Positions 1 to 8,207 of a DNA stretch of 42,253 nucleotides are shown here, piece by piece (position 1 is the stretch's first letter; every line of letters starts with the position of its first letter). Source of the DNA: Tindallia sp. MSAO_Bac2 (GTDB taxonomy: Bacteria; Bacillota; Clostridia; Peptostreptococcales; Tindalliaceae); contig QYZZ01000044.1 of NCBI GenBank assembly GCA_003838145.1, positions 1-42,253 of the forward strand, given 5' to 3'. A model generated the notes under the pieces. It worked only from the letters and a program-made list of their open reading frames with translations, was not told where the DNA came from and searched no databases. The position numbers and the translations under genes were made by a program.

Positions 1-8
1 ACCTCCCA

Positions 9-50
9 AGTGCACGGTTTTTGGGTTGAATTGATTAAAACCTATGCACT
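9..50. repeat. Imperfect inverted repeat at left edge
   Basis: Arms at 9-21 (AGTGCA, one unpaired base, GGTTTT) and 37-50 (AAAACC, two unpaired bases, TGCACT) give about 12 pairs around a 15-base loop. There is no T tract on either strand, so it does not look like a terminator. It lies downstream of the minus-strand CBS gene, and a GGGAGGT sequence at 7-1 on the minus strand could be the ribosome binding site of a gene beyond the left edge. Function unknown. Confidence 0.4.
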
Positions 51-133
51 TATTATATCATAAAAGAGGTTGTAAGTCAGTATTTTCAATGTGTTTAACG
101 TTATTCATTAGACCCTAATTATTAATCTCTGTA

Positions 134-577
134 TTAGCAGGTTGCTTTAAAAATATCCTTTTGGGTGACCACACCCACCAGCTTACTGTTTTTGACAATG
201 GGCACCATATTCAGATCCTTATTTTTCATCATTCGTGCTACTTCTTTGACATCCTGGTCGAAGTTGGCCACGGTCGGGTCTTCCTTCATAATGTCTTTTG
301 CCTGGACGCATTTCATTTTTTCAACCTGTTGCTGCAGATTTTTCGTACAGTCACCAAAAACCTGGCCCTGTAAAAAATTGAAGTACATCGGGATCTCCAG
401 CTTTTGACAACGTACAATAATGTCCTGTTCCGTGATGATTCCAATCACACGATTTTCTTCATCAACTACTGGCAGACCGCTGATTTGATGTTCCTTAAGC
501 AGCCGGGCCACCTGCGGAGCCGAATCTTCTGCTTTGACCGTAATTACCTCAGTAGTCATGATATCTCCGATTATCAT
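134..577 (-). CDS. Two-CBS-domain protein
   Basis: A 147-residue protein made almost entirely of two CBS motifs (about residues 5-60 and 88-146), with the typical pattern of a metal/TTEVITV-like start, SGLPVVDEENRVIGIITEQD and a second VPIVKNSKLVGVVTQKD-type strand. A CBS pair usually binds adenosine nucleotides or SAM and acts as an energy or ligand sensor, here free-standing in the cytosol. A longer linker (residues 60-88, three Cys over the protein) separates the motifs. Start supported by AGGAGG about 8 bases upstream. It is the last visible gene of a minus-strand run after the alcohol dehydrogenase and membrane protein, so it may sense nucleotide state for that operon. Partner unknown. 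Confidence 0.85.
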   Translation of the reverse strand: MIIGDIMTTEVITVKAEDSAPQVARLLKEHQISGLPVVDEENRVIGIITEQDIIVRCQKLEIPMYFNFLQGQVFGDCTKNLQQQVEKMKCVQAKDIMKEDPTVANFDQDVKEVARMMKNKDLNMVPIVKNSKLVGVVTQKDIFKATC

Positions 578-660
578 TTTGTATCCTCCTTGTTCCCTGG
601 CAGATCACTTAAACTCAGCAATTAAATTATTTGATGGAAAGAGTAATTGCTGCAAAGGGA

Positions 661-1512
661 TTACATAAAAGTAAAGATCAGAGCGCTGCAAATAAAGATG
701 GTAGCTCCTGGTGGATCAATATAGGTGTCTCCATAGCTGTTCATAGTGTTATTGACCATTTCACCGACTAAATGAGCCAGAATACCGAACAGACCTCCAA
801 TGAAAATACTTCCGGAAGCAGCGTAACCATAAGCGGCAACAAGAGTGATGTGGTGTGTAACCGGGAATTCAAATCCCATTTGCAGAAAGATTAGCAGCGT
901 TGCGCTAAGGCAAAATCCAAAGAATATGCTGATGCCGGTAGTATGAATGATATAGCAGATCAGAAAACCTATTATGAAAGACCAGAAGATATTAAAGGCT
1001 AATAGTTTTAGGTTTACAAAGGCATACTTGTCCTTGTCAGTTTTTCGACCGTTAAAAAACTCACCAAACATACCGGAAGTTCCAAAAGCATAGCGGGCGA
1101 CAACATTACTGGTGAATACTGACATGGCAACGGTATCAACAGGCAAGCCCAGGCGGATAAATATCATGTTAGCCAGATAGGCCAGAATTCCGAAGATACC
1201 GCCAGTGAAATAGACCTGCAGGTTTTTGGTCTTGACTAAAGGCGTCAGAATATCCATCCCGGTACCAAGTAATTTCTTTTTATTACCAGCTAAAGCGGCA
1301 CTGGCAACTCCTGCGGCAAAAACAATATGAGGACCGAATAAGGGCCCAAAAGCCAATTCGCCGAGAAAAACATCAGAGCCTCCAGCGGCAATGACGCCAA
1401 TGCTTACTAAACCGGTGACGCCACAGAATATAAAAGCTGGCAAAGCGCCGATAGCAGTTCCCAATACTCCGCCACAAAATGCGGCTAAAAATACTATTAT
1501 ATTTAATTCCAT
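661..1512 (-). CDS. Uncharacterised multi-pass membrane protein
   Basis: A 283-residue, very hydrophobic protein with about seven or eight predicted membrane segments, rich in Gly and Ala (for example GGVLGTAIGALPAFIFCG near the N terminus). Short polar spots such as DTVAMSVF and the FPVTHH region, with two adjacent His, sit between segments and could line a pore or a substrate site. I do not recognise a named transporter family. The start has a GGGGGC ribosome site 6 bases upstream. It lies between an iron alcohol dehydrogenase and a CBS protein under a probable sigma-54 promoter, so it may move the dehydrogenase's substrate or product; that is inference from context only. Confidence 0.75.
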   Translation of the reverse strand: MELNIIVFLAAFCGGVLGTAIGALPAFIFCGVTGLVSIGVIAAGGSDVFLGELAFGPLFGPHIVFAAGVASAALAGNKKKLLGTGMDILTPLVKTKNLQVYFTGGIFGILAYLANMIFIRLGLPVDTVAMSVFTSNVVARYAFGTSGMFGEFFNGRKTDKDKYAFVNLKLLAFNIFWSFIIGFLICYIIHTTGISIFFGFCLSATLLIFLQMGFEFPVTHHITLVAAYGYAASGSIFIGGLFGILAHLVGEMVNNTMNSYGDTYIDPPGATIFICSALIFTFM

Positions 1513-1600
1513 ATTTGCCCCCTTTGTAATGGCACCTCCCTAACCACAGAAGGAAAGGGAGGCGGAGGAGATTAAAATTCATTCATTTGCATATAATGTT

Positions 1601-2758
1601 TTACATAGCCGCTCTGAAAAGGTTTTCCAGATCCTTCACAGTACCGGATACCGGGTTGGTACCTGCATTACCATCTTTCATTGCCAATTCAGCCATGGCA
1701 GGAATATCTTCTTCTTTCACACCTAACTCAGCCAGGCCGGAAGGGATTCCAACGTCTTTAGAAAGTTGGACAATGGCGTCGATAGCTTTATCGGCAGCAT
1801 CTCTGAGAGACAGGCCATGAATGTTTTCACCCATCATCTCGGCGATCTCAGCAAACTTTTTCAGGTTGCAGTTCAGGTTAAAACGTTCAACATGAGGCAG
1901 CAAGACTGCGTTGGCTACACCGTGAGGCATATCATAAAAACCACCCAGCTGATGAGCCATTGCATGAACGTAGCCCAATCCGGCATTGTTAAAGGCCATC
2001 CCGGCTAAAAGGGAAGCATAAGCCATGTTTTCGCGTGCTTCGATATTGTGGCCATAGGCAACAGCTTGTCTTAGGTTTCCGGCAATCAGTTTGATAGCCT
2101 GAGCAGCGACGGCATCGCTCATCGGGTTGGCATTCAACGTAACATATGCTTCAACCGCATGGGTAAGAGCATCCATACCGGTAGCGGCTGTCAATCCACT
2201 CGGCTTACCGACCATCAGAAGCGGGTCGTTGATAGACACCAAAGGCAGGTTTCTCCAGCTGACAATAACGTACTTTACATTTGGCTCCACATCGGTTTTG
2301 GTAACGACGCAATGTCTGGTAACCTCGCTGGCAGTTCCGGCAGTTGTGTTAACAGCAACAATTGGCGGCAGCGGATTTTCCAACAATTCAATGCCTGCAT
2401 AGTCATACAGGTCACCATCATGCGTTGCTGCGATTCCAATTCCCTTTCCACAATCATGGGGACTTCCGCCGCCTACAGTGACGATCATATCGCAGTTTTC
2501 ATCCTTATATATCTTCAATCCGTCTTTGACATTGGTGTCTCGTGGATTTGGTTCAACACCATCATAAAAAGCAACATCAATACCTGCATCTTTCAGATGA
2601 CCTACCACTTTGTCCACCGGACCGTCTTCGATAGATTTAAGAACTTTGTCCGTTACCACCAATGCTTTTTTGCCCCCGAGAATTTTACAGCGTTCTCCTA
2701 CTACCTCTACGGCACCTTTTCCTGCGAAATTAACACTTGGTACTAAAAAATCATACAT
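1601..2758 (-). CDS. Iron-containing (group III) alcohol dehydrogenase
   Basis: A 385-residue NAD(P)-dependent dehydrogenase of the Fe-ADH family, which oxidises or reduces small alcohols and aldehydes such as 1,3-propanediol, ethanol, methanol or lactaldehyde. Visible motifs are the nucleotide-binding GGGSPHDCGKG (about residue 97), GTASEVTRHCVV, GMDALTHAVEAYV and HAMAHQLGGFYDMPHGVANA; the Asp and three His of the metal site are present. The frame is open for 55 more codons upstream, but AAAGGAGG lies 8 bases before the ATG at 2758 and the protein then has normal family length. A -24/-12 promoter at 2810-2826 and the activator gene upstream point to inducible sigma-54 control. Exact substrate cannot be read from sequence. 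Confidence 0.92.
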   Translation of the reverse strand: MYDFLVPSVNFAGKGAVEVVGERCKILGGKKALVVTDKVLKSIEDGPVDKVVGHLKDAGIDVAFYDGVEPNPRDTNVKDGLKIYKDENCDMIVTVGGGSPHDCGKGIGIAATHDGDLYDYAGIELLENPLPPIVAVNTTAGTASEVTRHCVVTKTDVEPNVKYVIVSWRNLPLVSINDPLLMVGKPSGLTAATGMDALTHAVEAYVTLNANPMSDAVAAQAIKLIAGNLRQAVAYGHNIEARENMAYASLLAGMAFNNAGLGYVHAMAHQLGGFYDMPHGVANAVLLPHVERFNLNCNLKKFAEIAEMMGENIHGLSLRDAADKAIDAIVQLSKDVGIPSGLAELGVKEEDIPAMAELAMKDGNAGTNPVSGTVKDLENLFRAAM

Positions 2759-2809
2759 GTTTATTTCCTCCTTTTTCATAGTATAACTTATCGACTTAAC
2801 ATTATTTAA

Positions 2810-2826
2810 TGCAATGATCATGCCAA
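2810..2826 (-). promoter_or_regulatory. Sigma-54 (-24/-12) promoter of the alcohol dehydrogenase operon
   Basis: On the minus strand the sequence reads TTGGCATGATCATTGCA. The invariant GG (2824-2823) and GC (2812-2811) are exactly 12 bases apart, as the sigma-54 consensus TGGCAC-N5-TTGCA requires, with a single mismatch in the first block. Transcription would start near 2799, about 40 bases before the ATG at 2758. The next gene upstream encodes a sigma-54 activator. A 7-bp dyad (2833-2839 with 2846-2852) lies just upstream. Confidence 0.85.
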
Positions 2827-2920
2827 AAGAAAAATGGCTAAAAACAGCCATTGTTTTTCTGGATGTGTCAGAAAATGAAACGACTGAATTTTGGGAATAC
2901 TCAAAGTGTTCATTTTCCAA

Positions 2921-2955
2921 CAAAAAAAGACAGTGTCTGTAAAAACAAACACTGT
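2921..2955 (-). terminator. Terminator of the sigma-54 activator gene, or its upstream activator site
   Basis: Arms 2946-2955 and 2930-2939 pair over 10 positions with one mismatch, followed on the minus strand by C and seven T (2928-2922), a standard intrinsic terminator after the activator stop at 3023. The same dyad (ACAGTGTCTG-type half sites) is about 120-145 bases upstream of the sigma-54 promoter, a usual distance for an enhancer-like activator site, so it may serve both roles. Confidence 0.7.
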
Positions 2956-3022
2956 TGGAATATTTGACATACCATAAGATTTCCTTAGTCTATAGAAGTC
3001 TGAAGATTAATCTGTTGGAGTT

Positions 3023-4471
3023 TTATGCCTCGATATTATATTTCTTTATTTTTGCATATAATGTCGTTCGATGTATTTTTAGTATTTTTGCTGCCTGTGC
3101 CTTATTGTTTCCGGTCTTTTTAAGTGCAGCAAGAATAGTATCTTTTTCAGTGGAGTTAACGGAATCGTTTAAAGTAACCTGCTCTTCACCTTCATTCTTC
3201 CATTCGGGGCCTTTATGATTCATCTGATCATTTACTTTGGCTGTTCCGCTGTGATATAAATCAGGAGCAAAGGATTTAATGTGATGAGGTTTTATAATTG
3301 GCTCCTCTACCAGGAAAGTCATTCTTTCCACAACATTAATCAATTCTCGTATATTTCCGGGCCATGAAAAGTTCTGGAGAATTTTCATGACTTCGGAAGA
3401 AATACTCTGAGTACTCTTTAATTGTCTCAAAGTTCGATGGACCAATAGCGGTATGTCATCTTTCCGCTCTCTTAATGGGGGGACTTGCAGTGTAACTCCA
3501 TCTAAGCGATAGAGAAGGTCAGGTCTGAACTCCTTATAAAGCACTTTTGATTTAACGTCATGATTTGTTGAAGAAATAACCCGCACGTCAATGGACCTTA
3601 ACTCTGTATCGCCTACTCGTTCAACATGCCTGTTTTGCAGCACCCTTAGCAGTTTTGCCTGCATTCGCAGAGGCATATCACCTATCTCGTCAAGAAAAAT
3701 GGTTCCTCCGTCTGCGAGCTCGAACTTCCCTGGCTTTCCTTTTTTCCGCGCCCCGGTAAAAGCACCTTCGCCATAACCAAAAAGTTCAGACTCCAGCAAA
3801 TCCTGAGGAATAGCAGCACAATTAATACTGATGAATGGACCGCGATGCCTTGGACTGGCGTTGTGGATTGCCTGAGCTAATAAATCTTTTCCAACTCCTG
3901 TTTCACCAAGTATCAGAACAGACATATCTGACTGAGCTGCTTTGATGGCCATAGTTTTAACTTGTTGAAAAGATGCGGATTCACCGATGATGTCATCAAA
4001 AGTATATGCTGGTGATGTCAGAATAGATGAGCCTTTTTGATAGTGCTCTAATTTTTCTTCCATTGATTTCAATTTTTTTGCCAATTCATTTAGTTCATTA
4101 ACATCCTGGAAAGTTACCTTACCAATTGCTCCAACAACCTCATCGTCAACTACAATCGGAAGTCGGTGCACAACAGCTTCACGACCATGAATCTTTTGCA
4201 AACGATCAATTTCAGTTGCACCCGTATTGCACACCAGGTGAAGGCGGGTATTCTCAATTATTTCCTGTACCGGCTTACCAATTGCATCTTTTCTTGCAAC
4301 TTTAATAAACTTAAGATAGGCTTTATTTATGAATACAATATTAGCTTTAGAATCCACGATAACGATGGGCTCGGAAAGTGCATCGAGAATATGCTCGTAA
4401 AAAATGCACTGATTGTAAAAACACTCCTCCATACAACTTCGAATTACATCTTTAGTATCCAACAAGCCCAT
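3023..4471 (-). CDS. Sigma-54-dependent transcriptional activator, PAS-AAA+-Fis
   Basis: A 482-residue enhancer-binding protein. An N-terminal sensory region with a PAS fold covers about residues 20-130 (ILDALSEPIVIVDSKANIVF), a short coiled stretch follows, the AAA+ domain runs about 155-395 with Walker A GETGVGKDLLA, the sigma-54-contacting GAFTGA loop and the FLDEIGDMP Walker B, and a Fis-type helix-turn-helix closes the protein (NNKAQAAKILKIHRTTLYAK). There is no receiver domain, so it probably responds to a small ligand or redox cue through PAS. It lies directly upstream of the alcohol dehydrogenase gene, whose promoter is -24/-12, making that operon the likely target. Confidence 0.93.
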   Translation of the reverse strand: MGLLDTKDVIRSCMEECFYNQCIFYEHILDALSEPIVIVDSKANIVFINKAYLKFIKVARKDAIGKPVQEIIENTRLHLVCNTGATEIDRLQKIHGREAVVHRLPIVVDDEVVGAIGKVTFQDVNELNELAKKLKSMEEKLEHYQKGSSILTSPAYTFDDIIGESASFQQVKTMAIKAAQSDMSVLILGETGVGKDLLAQAIHNASPRHRGPFISINCAAIPQDLLESELFGYGEGAFTGARKKGKPGKFELADGGTIFLDEIGDMPLRMQAKLLRVLQNRHVERVGDTELRSIDVRVISSTNHDVKSKVLYKEFRPDLLYRLDGVTLQVPPLRERKDDIPLLVHRTLRQLKSTQSISSEVMKILQNFSWPGNIRELINVVERMTFLVEEPIIKPHHIKSFAPDLYHSGTAKVNDQMNHKGPEWKNEGEEQVTLNDSVNSTEKDTILAALKKTGNNKAQAAKILKIHRTTLYAKIKKYNIEA

Positions 4472-4650
4472 CCTCCTTTGGATTTTTTAATCTTGCATGA
4501 TGGTGTTTATGTAGATAAAGAGTATCACAACAAAAGCCTGTTTTCAATTATCAGATGATTGCGAGGAAGGGATTTTACATGAACAAATGGGTATCATTTT
4601 TTAAAAGCGAGTTTTAGCTGCTTGCAGTTTAAGTAAAGGAGACAGGAACA

Positions 4651-5766
4651 ATGATGACAATAAATGAAAAGGAACTGGATCAATATGTCCGTAAGATGTA
4701 TAAAAAACTGCACCAGACCCCGGAAAAATCCTATGAAGAATTTGAAACTGCTAAAATAGTGGCGGGAGAACTTCGGAGCATGGGTCTGGAAGTGGAGGAA
4801 AGTATAGCTAAAACAGGAGTTGTTGCCAGGCAAAAAACGAATAAGGAAGGCCCTGTAATAGCGCTGAGAGCAGATATGGATGCACTTTGTCTGTTTCAAA
4901 ACCATCGGGAAACAGTGAGCCATGTCTGTGGACATGATGCGCATATGGCAATGGTGCTGGGTGCAGCTAAAATACTAGCATCACAAAAACCGGGAAAAGG
5001 TGAGATTCTTTATTTGTTTCAGCCATCGGAAGAAAAGCTGGATGGGGCAAAAAAAGTAATCGAAAGTGGTGCTTTGGATAATGTGGATGAGATGATTGGG
5101 ATTCATGTAAGACCTGAAAACGAAATGCCTGCCGGCTATGCAACGCCAGCCTTGATGCATGGATCTGTTCAGATTATCCGGGCGGAAATAATCGGCAAAA
5201 ATGCGCATGGCGCCCGCCCGCATCTTGGAATTAATGCACTGGAGGCAGCCGTGTTGTCGGTTAACGCCCTTAATGCGCTCCATTTTGATCCGAATGTTCC
5301 ACATTCTGTCAAAGTGACTAAACTGCTGGTAGAGGGAGATACGTATAATTTAATCCCTGATACGGCAGAAATACATGTAGATATCAGGGCTCAGAACAAT
5401 CAGTTAATGAGAATAATGACTGAGGAAATCAGCAAAGCGATTGATAAAAGCGCTGGAGCTCTTGGTGCAAAAACAATCATTGACACAGTTGACCATACCC
5501 TTGCGGCAGAATACGATGAGGATGTGGTCAAATCCGTTGAGGAGTCCATTGTGGAAGTGCTGGGCAAGTCTTTGCCGCCTGTAGCTACTTCAGGGTCAGA
5601 GGATTTTCACTTCTATGCATCATACAAAAAAATAAAGACAGCTTATATCGGACTTGGAGCCGGCGTAAGACCAGGTTTGCATCATCCTGCATTTCGACTG
5701 GAAAAAGGGATGCTGGCAAAAGGTTCTGACATTCTGGCAAAATCAGTGTTGAAGAGGATCGGATAA
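4651..5766 (+). CDS. M20D-family amidohydrolase (aminoacylase/AbgB-like)
   Basis: A 371-residue zinc or manganese metallohydrolase of the family that includes N-acyl-amino-acid and IAA-amino-acid amidohydrolases and AbgA/AbgB. Metal-site motifs are CGHDAHMAMVLG (about residue 92), FQPSEEKLDGAKK with the catalytic Glu pair, GIHVRPE, and the C-terminal SGSEDFHFY. The lid domain is inserted near residues 175-285. AAAGGAG lies about 8 bases before ATGATG; either Met could start. It is transcribed divergently from the sigma-54 activator and is followed by another M20 peptidase and DegV. It probably frees an amino acid from an N-acyl or amide conjugate; the substrate is unknown. Confidence 0.88.
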   Translation: MMTINEKELDQYVRKMYKKLHQTPEKSYEEFETAKIVAGELRSMGLEVEESIAKTGVVARQKTNKEGPVIALRADMDALCLFQNHRETVSHVCGHDAHMAMVLGAAKILASQKPGKGEILYLFQPSEEKLDGAKKVIESGALDNVDEMIGIHVRPENEMPAGYATPALMHGSVQIIRAEIIGKNAHGARPHLGINALEAAVLSVNALNALHFDPNVPHSVKVTKLLVEGDTYNLIPDTAEIHVDIRAQNNQLMRIMTEEISKAIDKSAGALGAKTIIDTVDHTLAAEYDEDVVKSVEESIVEVLGKSLPPVATSGSEDFHFYASYKKIKTAYIGLGAGVRPGLHHPAFRLEKGMLAKGSDILAKSVLKRIG

Positions 5767-5838
5767 TTTGCTTGCACTCCGAAAACCGGAAAGATATAAT
5801 GTGATTGACGACGCAGAAGCAGATGACAGGAGGTTAAA

Positions 5839-7083
5839 ATGATACGTGCCACTGACTACTATGACAAACAGGAACTTATTGATTTAACGAAAGACCTGAT
5901 AAAAATCCCAAGCCATAAAGATGTGAAGACTCAGGAAAAAGAAATTGCGGAATACATGTACGAATACTTCCGGAAAAACAACGTTGAGGTCTCTTTGGAG
6001 CATGTAATTGATGACAGAAGCAATGTCATTGCCTACATAAAAGGCAATGATGGAGAAAATGGAAAATCACTCATGCTGAACGGACATATTGACACTGTTC
6101 CGCCGGATAATATGAATGTAAATCTGTTTGGTGCAGAAATGAGGCCGGAAGAGCTTTTTTCCGGAGACATCAAAGAGGGTTATATCTGGGGAAGAGGCGC
6201 AGTTGACATGAAAGGACCTGTAGCTGCCATGATGATGGCGCTTGTTGTATTAAAGAGAGCTAACCTGAATCTGGCCGGAGATATTGTTTTCTCTGGTGTT
6301 GTGGGTGAGGAAACCAAAAGTGAAGGGACTGAACATCTGGTATCCTGCGAAGAATGTTTGGTGAAAAAACACATTAAGCTGGACGGAGCTGTAGTTGGTG
6401 AGCCGACAAATTTTAAATACGTGGCCAGTCATCGGGGACTTGTGTGGCTGGACATAAAAATAAAGGGCAAAGGTGCTCACAGCGGTACTCCGCATAAAGG
6501 TATCAATGCAATTGAAAAGGCGGTGGAGTTTTTATCAAAGGTCAAGGAAGAGCTATACCCTAAGCTTAAGGAAAGGCAGCATGATTTTATGGGGACGTCT
6601 GTTATGAACATTGGGACAATCCAAGGCGGAACAGGCCAGTCGACAGTAGCTGAGGAAGCTCTGATCCGCCTGGACCGTCGTTATGTAGAGGGAGAAACGC
6701 TGGAGTCGGTCATTCAGGAATATCAGGAATTAATTGATGAAATGAAGAAAGAAGATCCATCCTTTGATGCGAAAATTACCCGGACGCCGGAAAGTGTCTC
6801 TGTATTACCGCATCCACCTCTGAATACCGGCATGGATGAGTCTGTTGTTTTAGCTGTTAAGAAATCCATTGAAGAAGTAATCGGTTATGAACCGGAAGTC
6901 AAGACGGAATACGGATGGACAGATGGCGCGCTTATATCTAACTATATGAAAATACCGACGGTGGTTTTTGGACCTGGAGATATTTCTCTGGCTCACACAG
7001 ATGAAGAAAGAATTGCCATTGATGATTTGGTGAAAGGTGTAGAGGTCTACACGCATATTGCCGACAAGTTTAGCGTATTTTAA
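5839..7083 (+). CDS. M20 family ArgE/DapE-like metallopeptidase/deacylase
   Basis: A 414-residue cytosolic hydrolase. Motifs: GHIDTVP (first metal His and Asp), GRGAVDMKGPVAAMM (bridging Asp), GEETKSEGTEHLV (catalytic Glu-Glu), GEPTNFKYVASHRG, the dimerisation-domain GKGAHSGTPHKGINAI and a C-terminal FGPGDISLAHTDEE with the last metal His. This is the pattern of acetylornithine deacetylase and succinyl-diaminopimelate desuccinylase relatives, but the family also holds many peptidases, so I do not give a symbol. AGGAGG stands 7 bases before the ATG. It is 72 bases after the other M20 gene and 18 bases before degV, likely one operon for peptide or amide use. Confidence 0.88.
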   Translation: MIRATDYYDKQELIDLTKDLIKIPSHKDVKTQEKEIAEYMYEYFRKNNVEVSLEHVIDDRSNVIAYIKGNDGENGKSLMLNGHIDTVPPDNMNVNLFGAEMRPEELFSGDIKEGYIWGRGAVDMKGPVAAMMMALVVLKRANLNLAGDIVFSGVVGEETKSEGTEHLVSCEECLVKKHIKLDGAVVGEPTNFKYVASHRGLVWLDIKIKGKGAHSGTPHKGINAIEKAVEFLSKVKEELYPKLKERQHDFMGTSVMNIGTIQGGTGQSTVAEEALIRLDRRYVEGETLESVIQEYQELIDEMKKEDPSFDAKITRTPESVSVLPHPPLNTGMDESVVLAVKKSIEEVIGYEPEVKTEYGWTDGALISNYMKIPTVVFGPGDISLAHTDEERIAIDDLVKGVEVYTHIADKFSVF

Positions 7084-7101
7084 ATAAAAGGAGGAGTTTT
7101 T

Positions 7102-7926
7102 GTGCAGATTATTACAGACAGTTCGTGTGACTTGCCAAAGGAAATAATTGAGAAGTACAACATTTTGGTAGTGCCTCTGAGAATTGAAATTGATGGGACG
7201 GATTATGTAGATGGCGTGAACCTGAGTCATCAGGAATTCTATGAAAAAATGACGGCTTCACCAACATTGCCTAAAACATCGCAACCTTCACCTCAGACAT
7301 TTGTTGACCGATTCAAAGAAGGATTGACAAACAGCGAAAGTGTATTAAGTATTCATCTTTCATCTAAACTGAGTGGAACCATAGACGGTGCTCATCAGGC
7401 GAAAAATGAAACTGGTGGAAATATTGAAATCTTTGATACATTAACGGGTTCGCTGGGCGTTGGAATGCAGGTGTTAAAAGCCTGTCAGCTTGCCGGGGAA
7501 GGTCTGGAAATGCCGGAAGTGGTCGAAAAAATAAAAGCTTATCGAGATCAAATGCGAGTGGTGGTTTATCTGGAAACTTTGGAAAACGCTGTTAAAGGCG
7601 GAAGGGTGAGCCGACCCAAAGAATTTGTTTCTAATCTGCTGAATTTGAAGCCGGTAGTCCATGTAGAGGATGGTTATGTTAGGGTTCTCAAGACCCTTCG
7701 TGGCAAAAAGAAGGCTATCCGTGTGCTGCTGGATGAAATGGAAAAAAAGAGAGCTGATTACAGTGACCAAATTGTTGGCATTACACATTGTGATTGTCTG
7801 GAAGAAGCTCAAAATCTGAAGGAAGAAATAATTCAGCGTTTCAATCCTCGTGAAGTGATGCTGACAACCATGGGGCCGGTTATAGGAACTCATGCTGGTA
7901 TTGGGGGCCTTTTGGTATGTTTCTAA
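7102..7926 (+). CDS. DegV family fatty-acid-binding protein
   Basis: A 274-residue DegV/FakB-type protein. The family binds a fatty acid and, with FakA kinase, presents it for phosphorylation; many paralogs have unknown ligands. Seen: the N-terminal ITDSSCDLP strand-turn, SQPSPQTFVDRF, the HLSSKLSGTIDGA segment that holds the carboxylate, and GGRVSRPK. The start is GTG with AAAGGAGGAG 7 bases upstream. It follows the M20 peptidase closely and probably shares its transcript. No FakA kinase gene is in the window. Confidence 0.9.
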   Translation: MQIITDSSCDLPKEIIEKYNILVVPLRIEIDGTDYVDGVNLSHQEFYEKMTASPTLPKTSQPSPQTFVDRFKEGLTNSESVLSIHLSSKLSGTIDGAHQAKNETGGNIEIFDTLTGSLGVGMQVLKACQLAGEGLEMPEVVEKIKAYRDQMRVVVYLETLENAVKGGRVSRPKEFVSNLLNLKPVVHVEDGYVRVLKTLRGKKKAIRVLLDEMEKKRADYSDQIVGITHCDCLEEAQNLKEEIIQRFNPREVMLTTMGPVIGTHAGIGGLLVCF

Positions 7927-8010
7927 ATAACGAATACAGATAGATTTTGTTTAATTTCTGTCGAATGACCATATTTTTAAAGGAAAGAACTACCACTTTC
8001 TTTATAGGTA

Positions 8011-8019
8011 TGTTATAAT
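8011..8019 (+). promoter_or_regulatory. Extended -10 promoter and about 180-base leader of the glutamate dehydrogenase gene
   Basis: TGTTATAAT is a perfect TGnTATAAT extended -10; no good -35 is present. Transcription from about 8026 would leave a leader of about 180 bases before the ATG at 8208. The leader contains a TTTTCAA/TTGAAAA hairpin (about 8050-8077) but no riboswitch class I recognise. A stop-free stretch of about 28 codons ends at about 8120 but has no clear start codon. Confidence 0.5.
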
Positions 8020-8207
8020 TCTAACTGAGTAGGAGAGACGGGGGTTGAGTTTTTTCAAAGTCTGCAGCTTATTGAAAAGTTGGAATTAACAGAAAATGCA
8101 GGAAGGTTAAATTTTTAACTTTTACAAGGGGGAAAACGTTTTCTGAGAATGAAAAAACCGGTCAACCTCTGCTCATAATATCAACGAGAGATAAAGGAGG
8201 CAGTCAA

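Noticed and set aside
1535-1562. CCTCCC/GGGAGG hairpin between the dehydrogenase and the membrane protein genes
   Set aside because: Only six pairs with a 16-base loop and no T tract, so not called as a terminator or processing site.
2159-2746. 195-codon plus-strand open frame
   Set aside because: It is antisense to the iron alcohol dehydrogenase, whose motifs and ribosome site are clear, and it has no ribosome site or recognisable domain.
4472-4650. Sigma-54 promoter for the M20D gene, expected from the divergent activator
   Set aside because: No GG and GC pair with 12-base spacing on the plus strand; TTGCAG near 4622 has no matching -24 element.
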